A stretch of DNA of 64,000 bases from Jiella sonneratiae (GTDB lineage Bacteria > Pseudomonadota > Alphaproteobacteria > Rhizobiales > Rhizobiaceae). The notes below the pieces were generated by a model, which was not told the origin of the DNA, did not search any database, and saw only the letters and a program-made list of their open reading frames with translations. The position numbers and the translations under genes were made by a program. Positions 18,181-29,733 of this stretch are shown in pieces (within the stretch, counting starts at the first letter, position 1; each line of letters begins with the position of its first letter). Where the stretch lies: assembly GCF_017353515.1 (NCBI RefSeq), contig NZ_JAFMPY010000006.1, positions 1 to 64,000 on the forward strand. The letters are read 5' to 3'.

Positions 18181-19581
18181 TCAGTAGCGGTAATGCTCAG
18201 GCTTGTAAGGACCTTGCTGGGTGACGCCGATATAGGAAGCCTGTTCTTCCGAAAGCTCCGTCAGCCTTGCGCCGAGCTTGCCGAGATGCAGCCGTGCGAC
18301 CTTTTCGTCGAGATGCTTGGGCAGCACGTAGACCTGGTTCTGATACTGGTCGCCCTTGGTGAACAGCTCGATCTGCGCCAGCGTCTGGTTGGTGAAGGAA
18401 GCCGACATCACGAAGCTCGGGTGGCCGGTGGCGTTGCCGAGGTTGAGCAGGCGGCCTTCCGACAGGAGCAGCATGCGGTTCCCCTTCGGGAATTCCACCA
18501 TGTCGACCTGTGGCTTGATGTTCGTCCACTTCAGGTTCTTCAGGGCGCCGACCTGGATCTCGTTGTCGAAGTGGCCGATGTTGCCGACGATCGCCATGTC
18601 CTTCATCTCGCGCATGTGCTCGATGCGGATGACGTCCTTGTTGCCGGTGGTGGTGACGAAGATGTCGGCCGAGGCGACGACGTCCTCGAGCTGCACGACC
18701 TCGAAGCCGTCCATCGCCGCCTGCAGGGCGCAGATCGGATCGACCTCGGTGACCTTGACGCGGGCGCCGGCGCCGGAGAGCGACTGGGCCGAGCCCTTGC
18801 CGACGTCGCCGTAGCCGCAGACCACTGCGACCTTGCCGGCCATCATCACGTCGGTGGCGCGGCGGATGCCGTCGACCAGCGACTCCTTGCAGCCGTACTT
18901 GTTGTCGAACTTCGACTTGGTGACGCTGTCGTTGACGTTGATCGCCGGGAACGGCAGCAGGCCCTTCTTCTGCAGCTGGTAGAGACGGTTGACGCCGGTC
19001 GTCGTCTCTTCGGTCACGCCCTTGATGGCGTCGCGCTGCCTGGCGAAGAAGCCCGGCGTCTCGGCCATGCGCTTCTTGATCTGGGCGAAGAGGATCTCCT
19101 CTTCCTCGTTGCCCGGCTTCGACAGGACGTCCTCGCCGGCCTCGGCGCGGGCGCCGAGCAGGATGTACATCGTCGCGTCGCCGCCGTCGTCGAGGATCAT
19201 GTTGGACGGCTGGCCGTCCGGCCACTGGAAGATCTTGTCGGTGTAGGTCCAGTATTCCTCGAGGCTCTCGCCCTTGACGGCGAAAACGGGAACGCCGGCG
19301 GCGGCGATCGCAGCGGCGGCGTGGTCCTGGGTCGAGAAGATGTTGCAGGACGCCCAGCGGACCTCGGCGCCGAGGGCGACGAGCGTCTCGATGAGGACGC
19401 CGGTCTGGATCGTCATGTGCAGCGAGCCGGTGATCCGGGCGCCCTTCAGCGGCTTGTCGGCGCCGAACTCCTCGCGGCAGGCCATCAGGCCGGGCATCTC
19501 GGTTTCGGCGATGTCGAGTTCCTTGCGGCCGTAGTCGGCCAGCGCGATGTCCTTCACGAGGTAGTCGTTCTGCTCGCTCAT
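18181..19581 (-). CDS. ahcY: Adenosylhomocysteinase
   Basis: NAD-dependent hydrolysis of S-adenosylhomocysteine to homocysteine and adenosine, removing the product inhibitor of methyltransferases. Clear signatures: the N-terminal [34 protein letters not shown], the substrate region [13 protein letters not shown], the NAD Rossmann motif [13 protein letters not shown], and the C-terminal [20 protein letters not shown] ending PYKPEHYRY. At 466 aa it is normal for proteobacteria with the internal insertion around residues 150-190. The start ATG at 19581 has GGAGTTGCGAACAC upstream. It has its own hairpin terminator. In rhizobia it neighbours the divL-tsaE block, as here. Confidence 0.96.
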   Translation of the reverse strand: MSEQNDYLVKDIALADYGRKELDIAETEMPGLMACREEFGADKPLKGARITGSLHMTIQTGVLIETLVALGAEVRWASCNIFSTQDHAAAAIAAAGVPVFAVKGESLEEYWTYTDKIFQWPDGQPSNMILDDGGDATMYILLGARAEAGEDVLSKPGNEEEEILFAQIKKRMAETPGFFARQRDAIKGVTEETTTGVNRLYQLQKKGLLPFPAINVNDSVTKSKFDNKYGCKESLVDGIRRATDVMMAGKVAVVCGYGDVGKGSAQSLSGAGARVKVTEVDPICALQAAMDGFEVVQLEDVVASADIFVTTTGNKDVIRIEHMREMKDMAIVGNIGHFDNEIQVGALKNLKWTNIKPQVDMVEFPKGNRMLLLSEGRLLNLGNATGHPSFVMSASFTNQTLAQIELFTKGDQYQNQVYVLPKHLDEKVARLHLGKLGARLTELSEEQASYIGVTQQGPYKPEHYRY

Positions 19582-19694
19582 GTGTTCGCAACTCCGTCTG
19601 TGGATCGAATGGGTCGGTCAGGGGTGCGCCGATGCGCGGCCCCGATATGGCGCTGGCTTTAGCAGGCGACGGGTCGCCTCACAAGGCCATATAA

Positions 19695-19708
19695 ACATTT
19701 GTACATGT
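19695..19708. promoter_or_regulatory. Possible operator in the ahcY upstream region
   Basis: The imperfect palindrome ACATTTGTACATGT lies beside a minus-strand TTATAT box (19689-19694) that would serve ahcY but lacks a recognisable -35 partner. An AT-rich palindrome next to an isolated -10 box suggests binding of an activator or repressor of methionine-cycle genes. No known motif was matched. No SAH or SAM riboswitch could be drawn in the 120-nt ahcY leader. Confidence 0.25.
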
Positions 19709-19828
19709 CTTGATCGGAATTTTCGGGCTGGGGATTCGCCGGCTCCCGAGTTACGTTCGCCGCCGGGGTGTGGCGTAATGCGGGGCGGCCTCGGCTTCAC
19801 GGGAGCCGGCCGCGCCGGGAGGAAGAAC

Positions 19829-21814
19829 ATGACGCGCAGCTTCGCCGCGCTGTTGCCGGCCCTCGTCGTCTCGGCGACGACGGCGACAGTGCCGGCCCTA
19901 TCGCAGACGGCGCCGACGCCGGTCCCGCTCGCGGCCGACCCGCAGGGGCTCGCCGGCCTGGTCCTTCCCTATACGCCCTATCTGTTCGATTTCGCGGTGA
20001 CGTCGCTGCGCACCCTGGCGCAGATCACCTATTCCGGGCGGCGCTACGATCCGATCACCCGTTCGCTGGTGGTGACGGGGCTCGAGGTCGACCGCGACGC
20101 GGTGCATTTCAGGGTCGGCCAGCTGCGCCTGTCGACCGACCAGATGATCCTCGACGACGTCTCCGTCGACACGCGCCGGCTGTCCCTCGATCCGACGACG
20201 GCGGCGGTGCTTACCCGTCTCGGCAAAGAGGTCGTGACCGGAACCGTGACCGTCGACTTCGATCTCGACGCGCCGCGGGCGGACTATCTCGTGCAGGCGA
20301 CGGCGCGGCTCGACGGCATCGGCGCGCTGGAGCTCAATGCCGATCTGCGCGGCTTTCATTTCCTCGCTCCCCTCAGCGATATCGAGGGGGCGGGTGCGGC
20401 GCCGGGGAGAAACGCCCCCGAGCTGCGCGGGCAACTCGCCACGGCCGATGCAGCCTTCACCGACATGGGCCTGGTGCCGGCGCTCTACGACGTTCTCGGC
20501 AAGAGCCAGGGTCTCAGCCCCGAGGGTGCCCGCAGTGCCGCGACGGTGATCGCCGGGGCCGGCGTCGCCGGGATGTTCGACAAGCTGCCGGGCGGAGCGA
20601 CCCCGGCGCTTCAGGAAAGGGCGCAGGCGTTCTCGGCCGCCGTGCAGGCCTTCCTCAAGAATCCGGACCGGCTGCTGGTCTCGTTCCGGCCGCAACAGCC
20701 TTTCGATCTCGCCCGGCTCACCGACGGCACGGTGGATGCGGCGGACGTCGAGGCGCTGAACCCGCAAGTCGCGACCGGCGAGACGCTGCGCCAGCCGCTG
20801 CTCGCCCCCGCCGCGCTGACGCTCGCGCCGGACGCGCCGCTGGCGAGCGTGCTGGCGCTCGCCGAGACGCTGCTCGAAGGCCGCGGCACGCCGCAGAACG
20901 CCGGCCGGGCGCTGGAGCTCATCATGCCCGCGGCGATGGACGGCAATCGCGCCGCCGTGGCGCTGCTCGCACGGGCGATCGCCGTCGATCCCTATGTGAC
21001 GATCGCCCAGGAGAAGCTGGCCCCGAGCTACGTCGCCCTCGACCTTGCCCTCGCCGAGGGACTGCCGTTCGCCGCCGAGAGCCTGACGGCGATCGGCGCC
21101 CGCCTCAGCCCGGCGGAGATCGTCGGGGCGGAGGACGACGCGGTGGCGGCCTGGCGCCAGACGCCGGTCGGCCAGCGCCAGCGCGCCGCCGAGATCGAGG
21201 CGTTCCGCACCCGCGACTGGGCGTCGATCCGCCAGTTCGCCTACGCCTATTACGAAGGCGCCGAGATGCCGCGCAACATCATGCGCGCCTATGGCTGGGC
21301 GTCGATCGCGGCGGCGGGCGGCGACCGCGTCGCCGCCAAGCTGCGCGACGAGCTGACACGGGCGGCCGGCAGCGGCAAGCTCGTCCTGCCGCTCGACCGG
21401 GCGCGCAAGGCGACGGACGATCTCTGGGCGCTGATCCTCGGCGGCGACAAGCCCGCCGAACCCGCGGCCACCGGCGGCGACGGGGACGGTGGCGGAACGA
21501 CGAAGGACGGCGGTGCCGCGGCCGGTCCGGGCGGCTCCGGCACGTTGCCGCGACCCGTGCCCGGAGGCGGGGCGGGATCCTCCGCCGCACCGACGGCGAC
21601 GCAGGACGGCGGCTCCGCCGCACCCGGCGAGGGGACGCTGCCGGAAGGCGGCACGCTGCCGGGCGAGGGCGGCGCGACGACGCCGTCGCCGCAGCCGCCG
21701 CAGCTGAAGGGCAAGAACTCCGGCGAGACGGTGACCCCGGCGGCCGCGCCGGCCGCCTTCACCGGCGGAGGGCGGCCGGCCCTCGCGGCGGTGGCGCGGC
21801 AGGCGGCGAACTGA
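19829..21814 (+). CDS. Exported protein of unknown function, Sel1-like segment, Gly/Pro-rich tail
   Basis: A 661-aa protein with a signal peptide (MTRSFAALLPALVVSATTAT..., cleavage near residue 25). The first half (about residues 60-220) alternates beta-strand patterns such as LRLSTDQMILDDVSVDTRRL, as in AsmA-like or translocation/assembly periplasmic domains. A helical section around residues 340-520 includes LLEGRGTPQNAGRALELI and YYEGAEMPRNIMRAYGWASIAA, which read like Sel1/TPR-type repeats. The last 110 residues are a low-complexity G/P/A/T linker. I chose the ATG at 19829, preceded by GGGAGGAAG; upstream residues are non-coding-like. Divergent from ahcY. I do not recognise a named family, and the AsmA-like reading is weak. 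Confidence 0.75.
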   Translation: MTRSFAALLPALVVSATTATVPALSQTAPTPVPLAADPQGLAGLVLPYTPYLFDFAVTSLRTLAQITYSGRRYDPITRSLVVTGLEVDRDAVHFRVGQLRLSTDQMILDDVSVDTRRLSLDPTTAAVLTRLGKEVVTGTVTVDFDLDAPRADYLVQATARLDGIGALELNADLRGFHFLAPLSDIEGAGAAPGRNAPELRGQLATADAAFTDMGLVPALYDVLGKSQGLSPEGARSAATVIAGAGVAGMFDKLPGGATPALQERAQAFSAAVQAFLKNPDRLLVSFRPQQPFDLARLTDGTVDAADVEALNPQVATGETLRQPLLAPAALTLAPDAPLASVLALAETLLEGRGTPQNAGRALELIMPAAMDGNRAAVALLARAIAVDPYVTIAQEKLAPSYVALDLALAEGLPFAAESLTAIGARLSPAEIVGAEDDAVAAWRQTPVGQRQRAAEIEAFRTRDWASIRQFAYAYYEGAEMPRNIMRAYGWASIAAAGGDRVAAKLRDELTRAAGSGKLVLPLDRARKATDDLWALILGGDKPAEPAATGGDGDGGGTTKDGGAAAGPGGSGTLPRPVPGGGAGSSAAPTATQDGGSAAPGEGTLPEGGTLPGEGGATTPSPQPPQLKGKNSGETVTPAAAPAAFTGGGRPALAAVARQAAN

Positions 21815-21872
21815 CAGGCCGCTCCGGGCTACACGCTCCGGGCTTCCAGCTCGGGGCTTCCAGGTCGAGGCT

Positions 21873-21883
21873 CCCCCCCCCCC
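21873..21883. repeat. Run of 11 C residues
   Basis: A homopolymer of eleven C lies in the 263-bp spacer between the exported protein gene and rplU, about 45 bp upstream of the rplU -35 box. It is outside coding sequence. Such tracts are slippage-prone and are also a common sequencing error site. Confidence 0.7.
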
Positions 21884-21928
21884 TCGACGCTTCATTGTCG
21901 CCGGGACACGTTCGAAAGCCGCGGCGCC

Positions 21929-21957
21929 TTGACCGGCCGCGCATCCGTCACTATAGC
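21929..21957 (+). promoter_or_regulatory. Sigma-70 type promoter of rplU-rpmA
   Basis: TTGACC (21929-21934) and TATAGC (21952-21957) are spaced by exactly 17 bp, the best housekeeping promoter in the window. Transcription should begin near 21964, leaving a leader of about 114 nt before rplU. Such a long leader leaves room for ribosomal-protein autoregulation, though I see no specific fold. Confidence 0.7.
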
Positions 21958-22077
21958 GTGACCATTCTCGGGGCCGGTCCGTCCGCGCCCCGACCGCCCT
22001 GCCCATCAACCGACTGAACAAGAAGACGGCCCGCGCCACACCGCGGCACGAGAGCCGGTCTGACGAACGGAGACAAA

Positions 22078-22686
22078 ATGTTCGCAGTCATCAAGACCGG
22101 AGGCAAGCAGTATCGCGTTGCCGCCGAAGACAGGTTCACCATCGAGCGCATCGCCGGCGAGGCGGGCGATCTCGTGACGTTCAACGAGGTGCTGATGGTC
22201 GGCTCCTCGATCGGCGCGCCCTTCGTGGCGGGCGCCAGCGTCGCTGCCGAGATCGTCGAGCAGACCCGCGGCAAGAAGGTCATCTCCTTCAAGAAGCGCC
22301 GGCGGCAGAATTCGAAGCGCAGCCGCGGCCACCGTCAGGACCTGACGATGATCCGCGTCACCGAGATCCTGACCGACGGCAAGAAGGCGTCCGGCAAGGC
22401 GAAGGCCGCGAAGCCGGAAGCTGCTGCCGCGAGCGAGCCGGCCGCCGTCGACGCGCCGCAGGCGCCGATGTTCGATGCGCCGGCCGGCGAGAAGGACAAG
22501 CTGACCGAGATCAAGGGCGTCGGCCCGGCCGCCGAAAAGCAGCTCAACGCGCAGGGGATCACCACCTTCGCGCAGATCGCTGCGCTCGGCGACGAGGACA
22601 TTGCGCGGATCGACGCGGCGATGCCGTTCAGCGCGGCGCAGATCCGCGACTGGCGCGAACAGGCGAAGGCGCTCGCCGGCGAATGA
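22078..22686 (+). CDS. rplU: 50S ribosomal protein L21 with C-terminal helix-hairpin-helix extension
   Basis: Residues 1-103 are a normal L21: [15 protein letters not shown] at the start, and [23 protein letters not shown] near residues 64-83 for rRNA contact. A typical L21 ends here. This one continues for another 100 residues: an Ala/Lys/Pro-rich linker (about 103-140) and a compact segment [20 protein letters not shown] (142-161) that reads as a helix-hairpin-helix motif. Extended L21 proteins of this kind occur in Rhizobiales; the role of the extra domain is not known to me. The start is preceded by ACGGAGACAAA. It is followed 78 bp later by rpmA, the universal partner. Confidence 0.95.
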   Translation: MFAVIKTGGKQYRVAAEDRFTIERIAGEAGDLVTFNEVLMVGSSIGAPFVAGASVAAEIVEQTRGKKVISFKKRRRQNSKRSRGHRQDLTMIRVTEILTDGKKASGKAKAAKPEAAAASEPAAVDAPQAPMFDAPAGEKDKLTEIKGVGPAAEKQLNAQGITTFAQIAALGDEDIARIDAAMPFSAAQIRDWREQAKALAGE

Positions 22687-22764
22687 GTGGCGCAGCGCGC
22701 CGTTGAACCGAATTGACCGGGAACCCGCGAGGGCCCGGGCCTGAAAAGGCAAGGAGATCGAACC

Positions 22765-23034
22765 ATGGCACATAAGAAAGCAGGCGGTTCCTCGCGCAAC
22801 GGTCGCGACTCGGAATCCAAGCGCCTCGGCGTGAAGAAGTTCGGCGGCGAAGCCGTCATCGCCGGCAACATCCTGGTACGCCAGCGCGGCACGCAATGGC
22901 ATCCCGGCCTCAACGTGGGCATGGGCAGGGACCATACCCTCTTCGCCAAGTCGGAAGGCGTCGTCGCCTTCCAGAAGAAGGCCAACGGACGAACCTACGT
23001 CGCGATTATGCCGAAAGCAGAAGCCGCCGAATGA
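22765..23034 (+). CDS. rpmA: 50S ribosomal protein L27
   Basis: Small basic large-subunit protein whose N-terminal tail reaches towards the peptidyl-transferase centre. Starts [20 protein letters not shown], the invariant L27 sequence, and continues [21 protein letters not shown]. There is no Firmicute-like cleavable N-terminal extension. Length 89 aa is normal. AAGGAGATCGAACC precedes the ATG. A hairpin at 23111-23140 follows. Confidence 0.97.
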   Translation: MAHKKAGGSSRNGRDSESKRLGVKKFGGEAVIAGNILVRQRGTQWHPGLNVGMGRDHTLFAKSEGVVAFQKKANGRTYVAIMPKAEAAE

Positions 23035-23110
23035 CCGGAGCTTCTGAGCGCCGGCGTTCCACCGACCCGGCGCTCACCCAGCCAGAAGGCACCGCCTGAC
23101 GGATCGAGCG

Positions 23111-23140
23111 AAAGGGGAGATGGATCGCCGTCTCCCCTTT
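23111..23140 (+). terminator. Terminator after rpmA
   Basis: AAAGGGGAGA (23111-23120) pairs perfectly with TCTCCCCTTT (23131-23140) around a 10-nt loop, followed by TCGCTT. The hairpin overlaps a possible ATG at 23120, which is one reason to place the next gene's start downstream. Confidence 0.65.
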
Positions 23141-23164
23141 TCGCTTGAGAGGAAGGACGATGCG

Positions 23165-23752
23165 ATGACCGAGGAGATGAGCGAAGGGTCGAGGCCGCGT
23201 GCGGGGCCGCCTCGCGCCATCGTCACACCCCGGCTGCGGCTGCGGCCGCTGCGGCTCGACGACGCGGAGACGCTGGCGGCGCTGCTCGACGACTTCGAGG
23301 TCGTCCGCATGCTCGCCCGGGTGCCCTGGCCCTACGGGGTCGCGGATGCCGAGAGCTTCATCTGCGACTACGGCGACGAGACGGTCTTTGCCGTCTGCCT
23401 GAAGGCGAGCGGCGAGCTCGTCGGCGTCTGCGGCCTGCATCCCGGCCGCCGCGGCGGCAATGCCGGCGATCTCGGCTACTGGATCGGCCGTCGCCATTGG
23501 AACCAGGGTTATGCCACCGAAGCCGCCCACGCGGCGATCGACTACGGCTTCACGGCGCTCGGCCTCGACGAGATCACGGTCAGCTGCCGGGTCATCAACG
23601 AAGCCTCGCGGCGGGTCGTCTGGAAATGCGGTTTCCGCTTTTCCGGCAGCGGCATGATCGACACGCTGGCTTCCGGCCGCGTCGCCGCCGAACATTTCAG
23701 CCTCGACCGCAGCTGCTGGCGCTCGCTCAAGGCTTGGGGAGGAACGCCGTGA
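23165..23752 (+). CDS. GNAT-family N-acetyltransferase
   Basis: Acetyl-CoA dependent acetyltransferase of the RimJ/RimL-like branch (195 aa). Diagnostic segments are TPRLRLRPLRLDDAETLAALL near the N-terminus, VCGLHPGRRGGNAGDLGYWIG, the acetyl-CoA-binding region RHWNQGYATEAAHAAIDYGF and the C-terminal NEASRRVVWKCGFRF. Substrate cannot be inferred; ribosomal protein or small-molecule amines are both possible. The ATG at 23165 has GAGAGGAAGGACG upstream; the alternative at 23120 lies within the rpmA terminator. This gene sits between rpmA and obgE in many rhizobia. It overlaps the next gene by 4 bp (GTGA). Confidence 0.88.
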   Translation: MTEEMSEGSRPRAGPPRAIVTPRLRLRPLRLDDAETLAALLDDFEVVRMLARVPWPYGVADAESFICDYGDETVFAVCLKASGELVGVCGLHPGRRGGNAGDLGYWIGRRHWNQGYATEAAHAAIDYGFTALGLDEITVSCRVINEASRRVVWKCGFRFSGSGMIDTLASGRVAAEHFSLDRSCWRSLKAWGGTP

Positions 23753-24372
23753 ACCGCAGCAAGAAAGACCGCGCGATCGGGCGGCCCGCCGCGGCCGCCC
23801 GGCGCTTCCGGCCGACCGCGGCGCTGTTGCTCGCGATGGCGGCGGCCGGATTGCTCCCGATGGCAGCCACGGCGAGCGCCGCCGGGCCCGCCGCTGCTCG
23901 CCACGCTGAGGCGGCGGAGCTGTCGCTGCTGAGGTTCTTCGACGGGCGGGCGCGTTCGCACGGTACGACGACGCCGCTGATCGGACGCGCCGAGACCTTC
24001 ACCGCGACCTTCACCGGCACGGTGGCCGGCCGGCACCTCAGCCTCGACGAGCGCTTTCGCTTCGAGGACGGGCGGCGGCTGCAGCACTGGGACCTGACGC
24101 GCACCGCCCGGGGCCGCTACGAGGGCACCGTGCGCACCGAACTCGGCGACGGCACCATGGCGCCGCCGGTGCGGGTCGAGGGCCACGGCTTTGCAGGCGG
24201 CGCCGTCCTTGCCTATGACGGTTACGCGCCGGGCGGCGGCCGCATCCTGCTCGGCTTTCGTCACGTCATGCGGCGGCTCGGGCCGGACAGGGTGGAGAAC
24301 CGGGTGACGATCGCCAAGTTCGGCCTGCCGATCGCCCATGCCGACGTGATCTTCCGGCGCGCCGGCCGGTGA
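23749..24372 (+). CDS. Exported DUF3833-like protein
   Basis: A 207-aa protein beginning at a GTG codon that overlaps the GNAT stop (GTGA), with GGGGAGGAA upstream. An Arg-rich N-terminus leads into a hydrophobic segment (about residues 23-45) ending in ATASAAG, a probable signal peptide. The mature part matches the DUF3833 pattern: LLRFFDGRARSHGTT, LSLDERFRFEDGRRLQHWDLT, and the late KFGLPIAHADVIF. DUF3833 proteins are beta-rich and often lipoproteins; no lipobox cysteine is present here. Function unknown. The frame extends upstream inside the GNAT gene but that part is a shadow. Confidence 0.75.
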   Translation: MNRSKKDRAIGRPAAAARRFRPTAALLLAMAAAGLLPMAATASAAGPAAARHAEAAELSLLRFFDGRARSHGTTTPLIGRAETFTATFTGTVAGRHLSLDERFRFEDGRRLQHWDLTRTARGRYEGTVRTELGDGTMAPPVRVEGHGFAGGAVLAYDGYAPGGGRILLGFRHVMRRLGPDRVENRVTIAKFGLPIAHADVIFRRAGR

Positions 24373-26735
<2,363 letters not shown>

Positions 26736-26752
26736 GACAGGGAGAACTCCGG

Positions 26753-28039
26753 ATGCTCGACAAGACCGAGATCGACAGCCAGTCGGTGGCAGCGACGATG
26801 GATGCGATCGGCCGGCGCGCCCGCGCCAGCGCCCGCAAACTGGCGCTCGCCCCACGCGAAAGGAAGGACGCCGCGCTCCACGCCATGGCCGACGCGCTCG
26901 ACGCCGCGATCCCGGCGATCCTCGACGCCAATGCCCAGGACGTGTCGAAGGCCCAGGAGGCCGGGATGCCGGCGGCCTTCGTCGACCGGCTGACGCTCAA
27001 CCCGGCGCGGGTGATCGCCATGGCGGAGGGGCTGAGGACCGTCGCCGGCCTGCCCGATCCGGTGGGCGGGACGATCGCCGAATGGCAGCGGCCGAACGGC
27101 CTCAGGATATCGAGGGTCCGCACGCCGCTCGGCGTCGTCGGCGTCATCTACGAGAGCCGGCCGAACGTCACGGCCGATGCGGGCGCCCTGTGCCTCAAGG
27201 CCGGCAACGCGGTGATCCTGCGCGGCGGCTCGGATTCGGCCCATTCCGCGCGGGCGATCCACGCCGCGCTCGCCACGGGCCTGCGGGCGGCGGGGCTTCC
27301 CGAGGATGCGATCCAGATCGTGCCGACCACCGACCGCGCCGCCGTCGGCGAGATGCTGAAGGGCCTTTCCGGCAATCTCGACGTCATCGTCCCGCGCGGC
27401 GGCAAGTCGCTGGTCGCAAGGGTGCAGGACGAGGCGCGCGTGCCGGTCTTCGCCCATCTCGAGGGCCTCTGCCACGTCTATGTCGACCGCTCGGCGGAGC
27501 TTCGGATGGCGGTCGAGGTGGTGGTGAATTCCAAGATGCGGCGCACCGGCATCTGCGGTGCGGCCGAGACGCTGCTCATCGACCGGGCTGTCGCGGCAAG
27601 CCATCTGGCGCCGATCCTCGACGCGCTGGCGGCGAAGGGCTGCGAGATCCGCGCGACGCAGGAGGTGCGGGCGCTCTATCCGGCCGCTGCCGCCGCCGAC
27701 GAGACGGACTTTGCGACCGAATATCTCGACGCGATCATCTCCGTCGCGCTGGTCGACGGCGTCGCCGGCGCGATCGATCACATCGAGCGCCATTCCTCGC
27801 ACCATACCGAGGCGATCGTCGCCGAGGACGCGGCGGCGGTGGAAGCCTTCATGAACGGCATCGATTCGGCGATCCTGCTCCACAACGCCTCGACCCAGTT
27901 CGCCGACGGCGGCGAATTCGGCATGGGCGCGGAGATCGGCATCGCCACCGGCAAGATGCATGCGCGCGGTCCGGTGGGCGTCGAGCAGCTGACGAGCTTC
28001 AACTACCGCGTCCGCGGCAGCGGCCAGACCCGGCCTTGA
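26753..28039 (+). CDS. proA: Gamma-glutamyl phosphate reductase
   Basis: NADPH-dependent reduction of glutamyl-5-phosphate to glutamate-5-semialdehyde, the ProB product step. Aldehyde-dehydrogenase-like fold: [32 protein letters not shown], the catalytic-Cys region [17 protein letters not shown], and the C-terminal [19 protein letters not shown]. At 428 aa it is normal. ATG at 26753 with CAGGGAGAAC upstream. Its stop codon overlaps the nadD start by 1 bp (TGATG). Confidence 0.95.
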   Translation: MLDKTEIDSQSVAATMDAIGRRARASARKLALAPRERKDAALHAMADALDAAIPAILDANAQDVSKAQEAGMPAAFVDRLTLNPARVIAMAEGLRTVAGLPDPVGGTIAEWQRPNGLRISRVRTPLGVVGVIYESRPNVTADAGALCLKAGNAVILRGGSDSAHSARAIHAALATGLRAAGLPEDAIQIVPTTDRAAVGEMLKGLSGNLDVIVPRGGKSLVARVQDEARVPVFAHLEGLCHVYVDRSAELRMAVEVVVNSKMRRTGICGAAETLLIDRAVAASHLAPILDALAAKGCEIRATQEVRALYPAAAAADETDFATEYLDAIISVALVDGVAGAIDHIERHSSHHTEAIVAEDAAAVEAFMNGIDSAILLHNASTQFADGGEFGMGAEIGIATGKMHARGPVGVEQLTSFNYRVRGSGQTRP

Positions 28040-28686
28040 TGCAGCCGCCGGAACGCCTCTTCGCGGCCGGGGCGGCGCACGCGGCGATGGCGATGCCCCC
28101 CGGCAACCGCCAGATGACCGTCGGCCTGTTCGGCGGATCGTTCAATCCGCCGCATCCGGGGCACCGGCTGGTCGCCGAGACGGCGCTGAAGCGGCTCGGC
28201 CTGTCGCGCATCTGGTGGATCGTCACGCCCGGCAATCCGCTGAAGGATCACGGCATTTTGCGGCCGCTCGGCGAAAGGGTCGCAATGGCCCGCGCGATGG
28301 CCTCGCCGGCGCGGATGGACGTCACCGCCTTCGAGGCCCGCTACAAGGTCCGCTTCACCGCCGACATGGTGGCGCTGGTCAGGGCGCGGCGGCCGGAGCT
28401 GCGCATCGTCTGGGTGATGGGCGCCGACAGCATGGCGACGTTCCACCGCTGGCAGGAATGGCAGCGCATCGCCGAGATGGTGCCGATCGCCGTCGTCGAC
28501 CGGCCGGGCGCGACCTTCGCCGCGCTCGCCTCGCCCTTCGCGCGTCGCTACGATTTTGCGAGAATTCCACAGGAACGCGCAAGCATTCTGCCGTACCGTC
28601 AGGCGCCGGCCTGGACGTTCCTGTTCGGGCCGCGCGACGCGACGTCCTCGACACGCCTGCGTGGCGAGGCCGTCATGCCGTCTTGA
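28039..28686 (+). CDS. nadD: Nicotinate-nucleotide adenylyltransferase
   Basis: Adenylates nicotinate mononucleotide to deamido-NAD in NAD synthesis. Nucleotidyltransferase signature TVGLFGGSFNPPHPGH (HxGH-like) is followed by VTPGNPLKDH and the C-terminal DATSSTRLRG (the ISSTxIR-type motif). The ATG at 28039 lies in the proA stop and gives 215 aa; ATGs at 28087, 28093 or 28114 would also fit because the first 25 residues are poorly conserved and no strong ribosome-binding site marks any of them. It precedes rsfS, as in most Rhizobiales. Confidence 0.93.
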   Translation: MQPPERLFAAGAAHAAMAMPPGNRQMTVGLFGGSFNPPHPGHRLVAETALKRLGLSRIWWIVTPGNPLKDHGILRPLGERVAMARAMASPARMDVTAFEARYKVRFTADMVALVRARRPELRIVWVMGADSMATFHRWQEWQRIAEMVPIAVVDRPGATFAALASPFARRYDFARIPQERASILPYRQAPAWTFLFGPRDATSSTRLRGEAVMPS

Positions 28687-28712
28687 AACGGACATGGAAC
28701 ACTGCCTACATT
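28683..28712 (+). promoter_or_regulatory. Possible internal promoter for rsfS
   Basis: TTGAAA (28683-28688) and TACATT (28707-28712) are separated by 18 bp, just before rsfS and overlapping the nadD stop. CTTGAAA together with CCTACAT also resembles an alphaproteobacterial RpoH promoter. Transcription would start only about 15 nt before the rsfS ATG. Confidence 0.3.
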
Positions 28713-28733
28713 ACCATTGTCGGGGTCGTCGTG

Positions 28734-29186
28734 ATGCCGGCAAGTTGGCCCAGGAAAGGGAAAACAACACTGAGACAAGCGGCTCAAGCGAAGGACGTCT
28801 TCGAGACGGCTCCTTCTGAAGCGCCCGCGACCGACGTTTCGGCCGGCGGGACTGCCATCGACCTCGTGATGCAGAGCCTTGAAGACTCCAAGGGCGAGGA
28901 CATCGTCTCCATCGATCTCGGCGGAAAGTCGGCGCTGGCCGACTACATGGTGGTCGTCTCCGGACGCTCCAATCGCCATGTTACCGCGATCGCCGATCAT
29001 CTCCTGCGACATCTGAAAGAACACGGCCTCGGCAACGCCAAGGTCGAAGGGCTGCAGAACGGCGACTGGGTGCTGATCGATTCCGGCGACGTCATCGTCC
29101 ACATCTTCCGCCCCGAAATCCGCAGCTTCTACAACATCGAGAAGATGTGGACCGTGGGCGACGCGGCGGATCAGACGATCCACTGA
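28734..29186 (+). CDS. rsfS: Ribosome silencing factor RsfS
   Basis: Binds ribosomal protein L14 and blocks 30S-50S joining under starvation. The RsfS domain fills the C-terminal two thirds: VMQSLEDSKGEDIVSIDL, YMVVVSGRSNRHVTAIADHL, and GDWVLIDSGDVIVHIFRPE...FYNIEKMW, which is the family hallmark. The N-terminal 45 residues are polar and variable. The ATG at 28734 gives 150 aa; a GTG one codon earlier is equally possible and no strong ribosome-binding site is visible. It lies 47 bp after nadD and 64 bp before rlmH, the standard order. Confidence 0.92.
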   Translation: MPASWPRKGKTTLRQAAQAKDVFETAPSEAPATDVSAGGTAIDLVMQSLEDSKGEDIVSIDLGGKSALADYMVVVSGRSNRHVTAIADHLLRHLKEHGLGNAKVEGLQNGDWVLIDSGDVIVHIFRPEIRSFYNIEKMWTVGDAADQTIH

Positions 29187-29250
29187 TCGGGTCCGCTGAC
29201 CGGGCGATGACGAAGCACCTGGCGATCGGCCCGTCCGGGGGGCGCGGCCG

Positions 29251-29733
29251 ATGCGGTTGACGATTGCCGCCGTCGGCAAGGTCAAGCGGGGCCCGGACCG
29301 CGATCTGGTCGAGCGCTATCTCGACCGGCTGGCGAAGGTCGGCCCGAAGGTCGGCCTCGATTTCCGCGGCGTGCGCGAGACCACCGAATCGCGCCTTGCG
29401 ACCGTTGGCGAGCGGCGGCGCGAGGAGGCTGCGCGGCTCGGCGAGGGCATGGACGAGGACTGCGTGCGGCTGGTCTTCGACGAGCGCGGCGAGAATCTCT
29501 CTTCCGAAGAACTGGCGGCGCTGATCGGCGGCATGCGCGACGCAGGGCGCCGCGAGACGCGGCTGTTCCTCGGCGGTCCTGACGGCCACGACCCGGATTT
29601 CGTCAAGGCGGCCGACCGGTGCCTCTGCTTCGGCCGCATGACCTTTCCCCACCAGATCGCCCGGCTGATGCTCGCCGAGCAATTGTACCGCGTCGCGACG
29701 ATCCTCGCGGGCCATCCCTATCACCGCAGCTGA
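29251..29733 (+). CDS. rlmH: 23S rRNA pseudouridine-1915 N3-methyltransferase
   Basis: SPOUT-class methyltransferase acting on pseudouridine 1915 of 23S rRNA in assembled ribosomes. Start MRLTIAAVGKVKRGPDRDL, central LVFDERGENLSSEELA and FLGGPDGHDPDF (SAM-binding knot), and the C-terminal LMLAEQLYRVATILAGHPYHRS, whose HPYHR is required for activity in the family. Length 160 aa. A long spacer follows before the envelope genes. Confidence 0.95.
   Translation: MRLTIAAVGKVKRGPDRDLVERYLDRLAKVGPKVGLDFRGVRETTESRLATVGERRREEAARLGEGMDEDCVRLVFDERGENLSSEELAALIGGMRDAGRRETRLFLGGPDGHDPDFVKAADRCLCFGRMTFPHQIARLMLAEQLYRVATILAGHPYHRS

Noticed and set aside
19582-19700. SAH or SAM-II riboswitch upstream of ahcY
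   Set aside because: I could not fold the leader into either consensus; only an AT-rich palindrome is visible.
19898-22039. 713-codon minus-strand frame opposite the exported protein gene
   Set aside because: Antisense shadow; no start signal and no recognisable domain.
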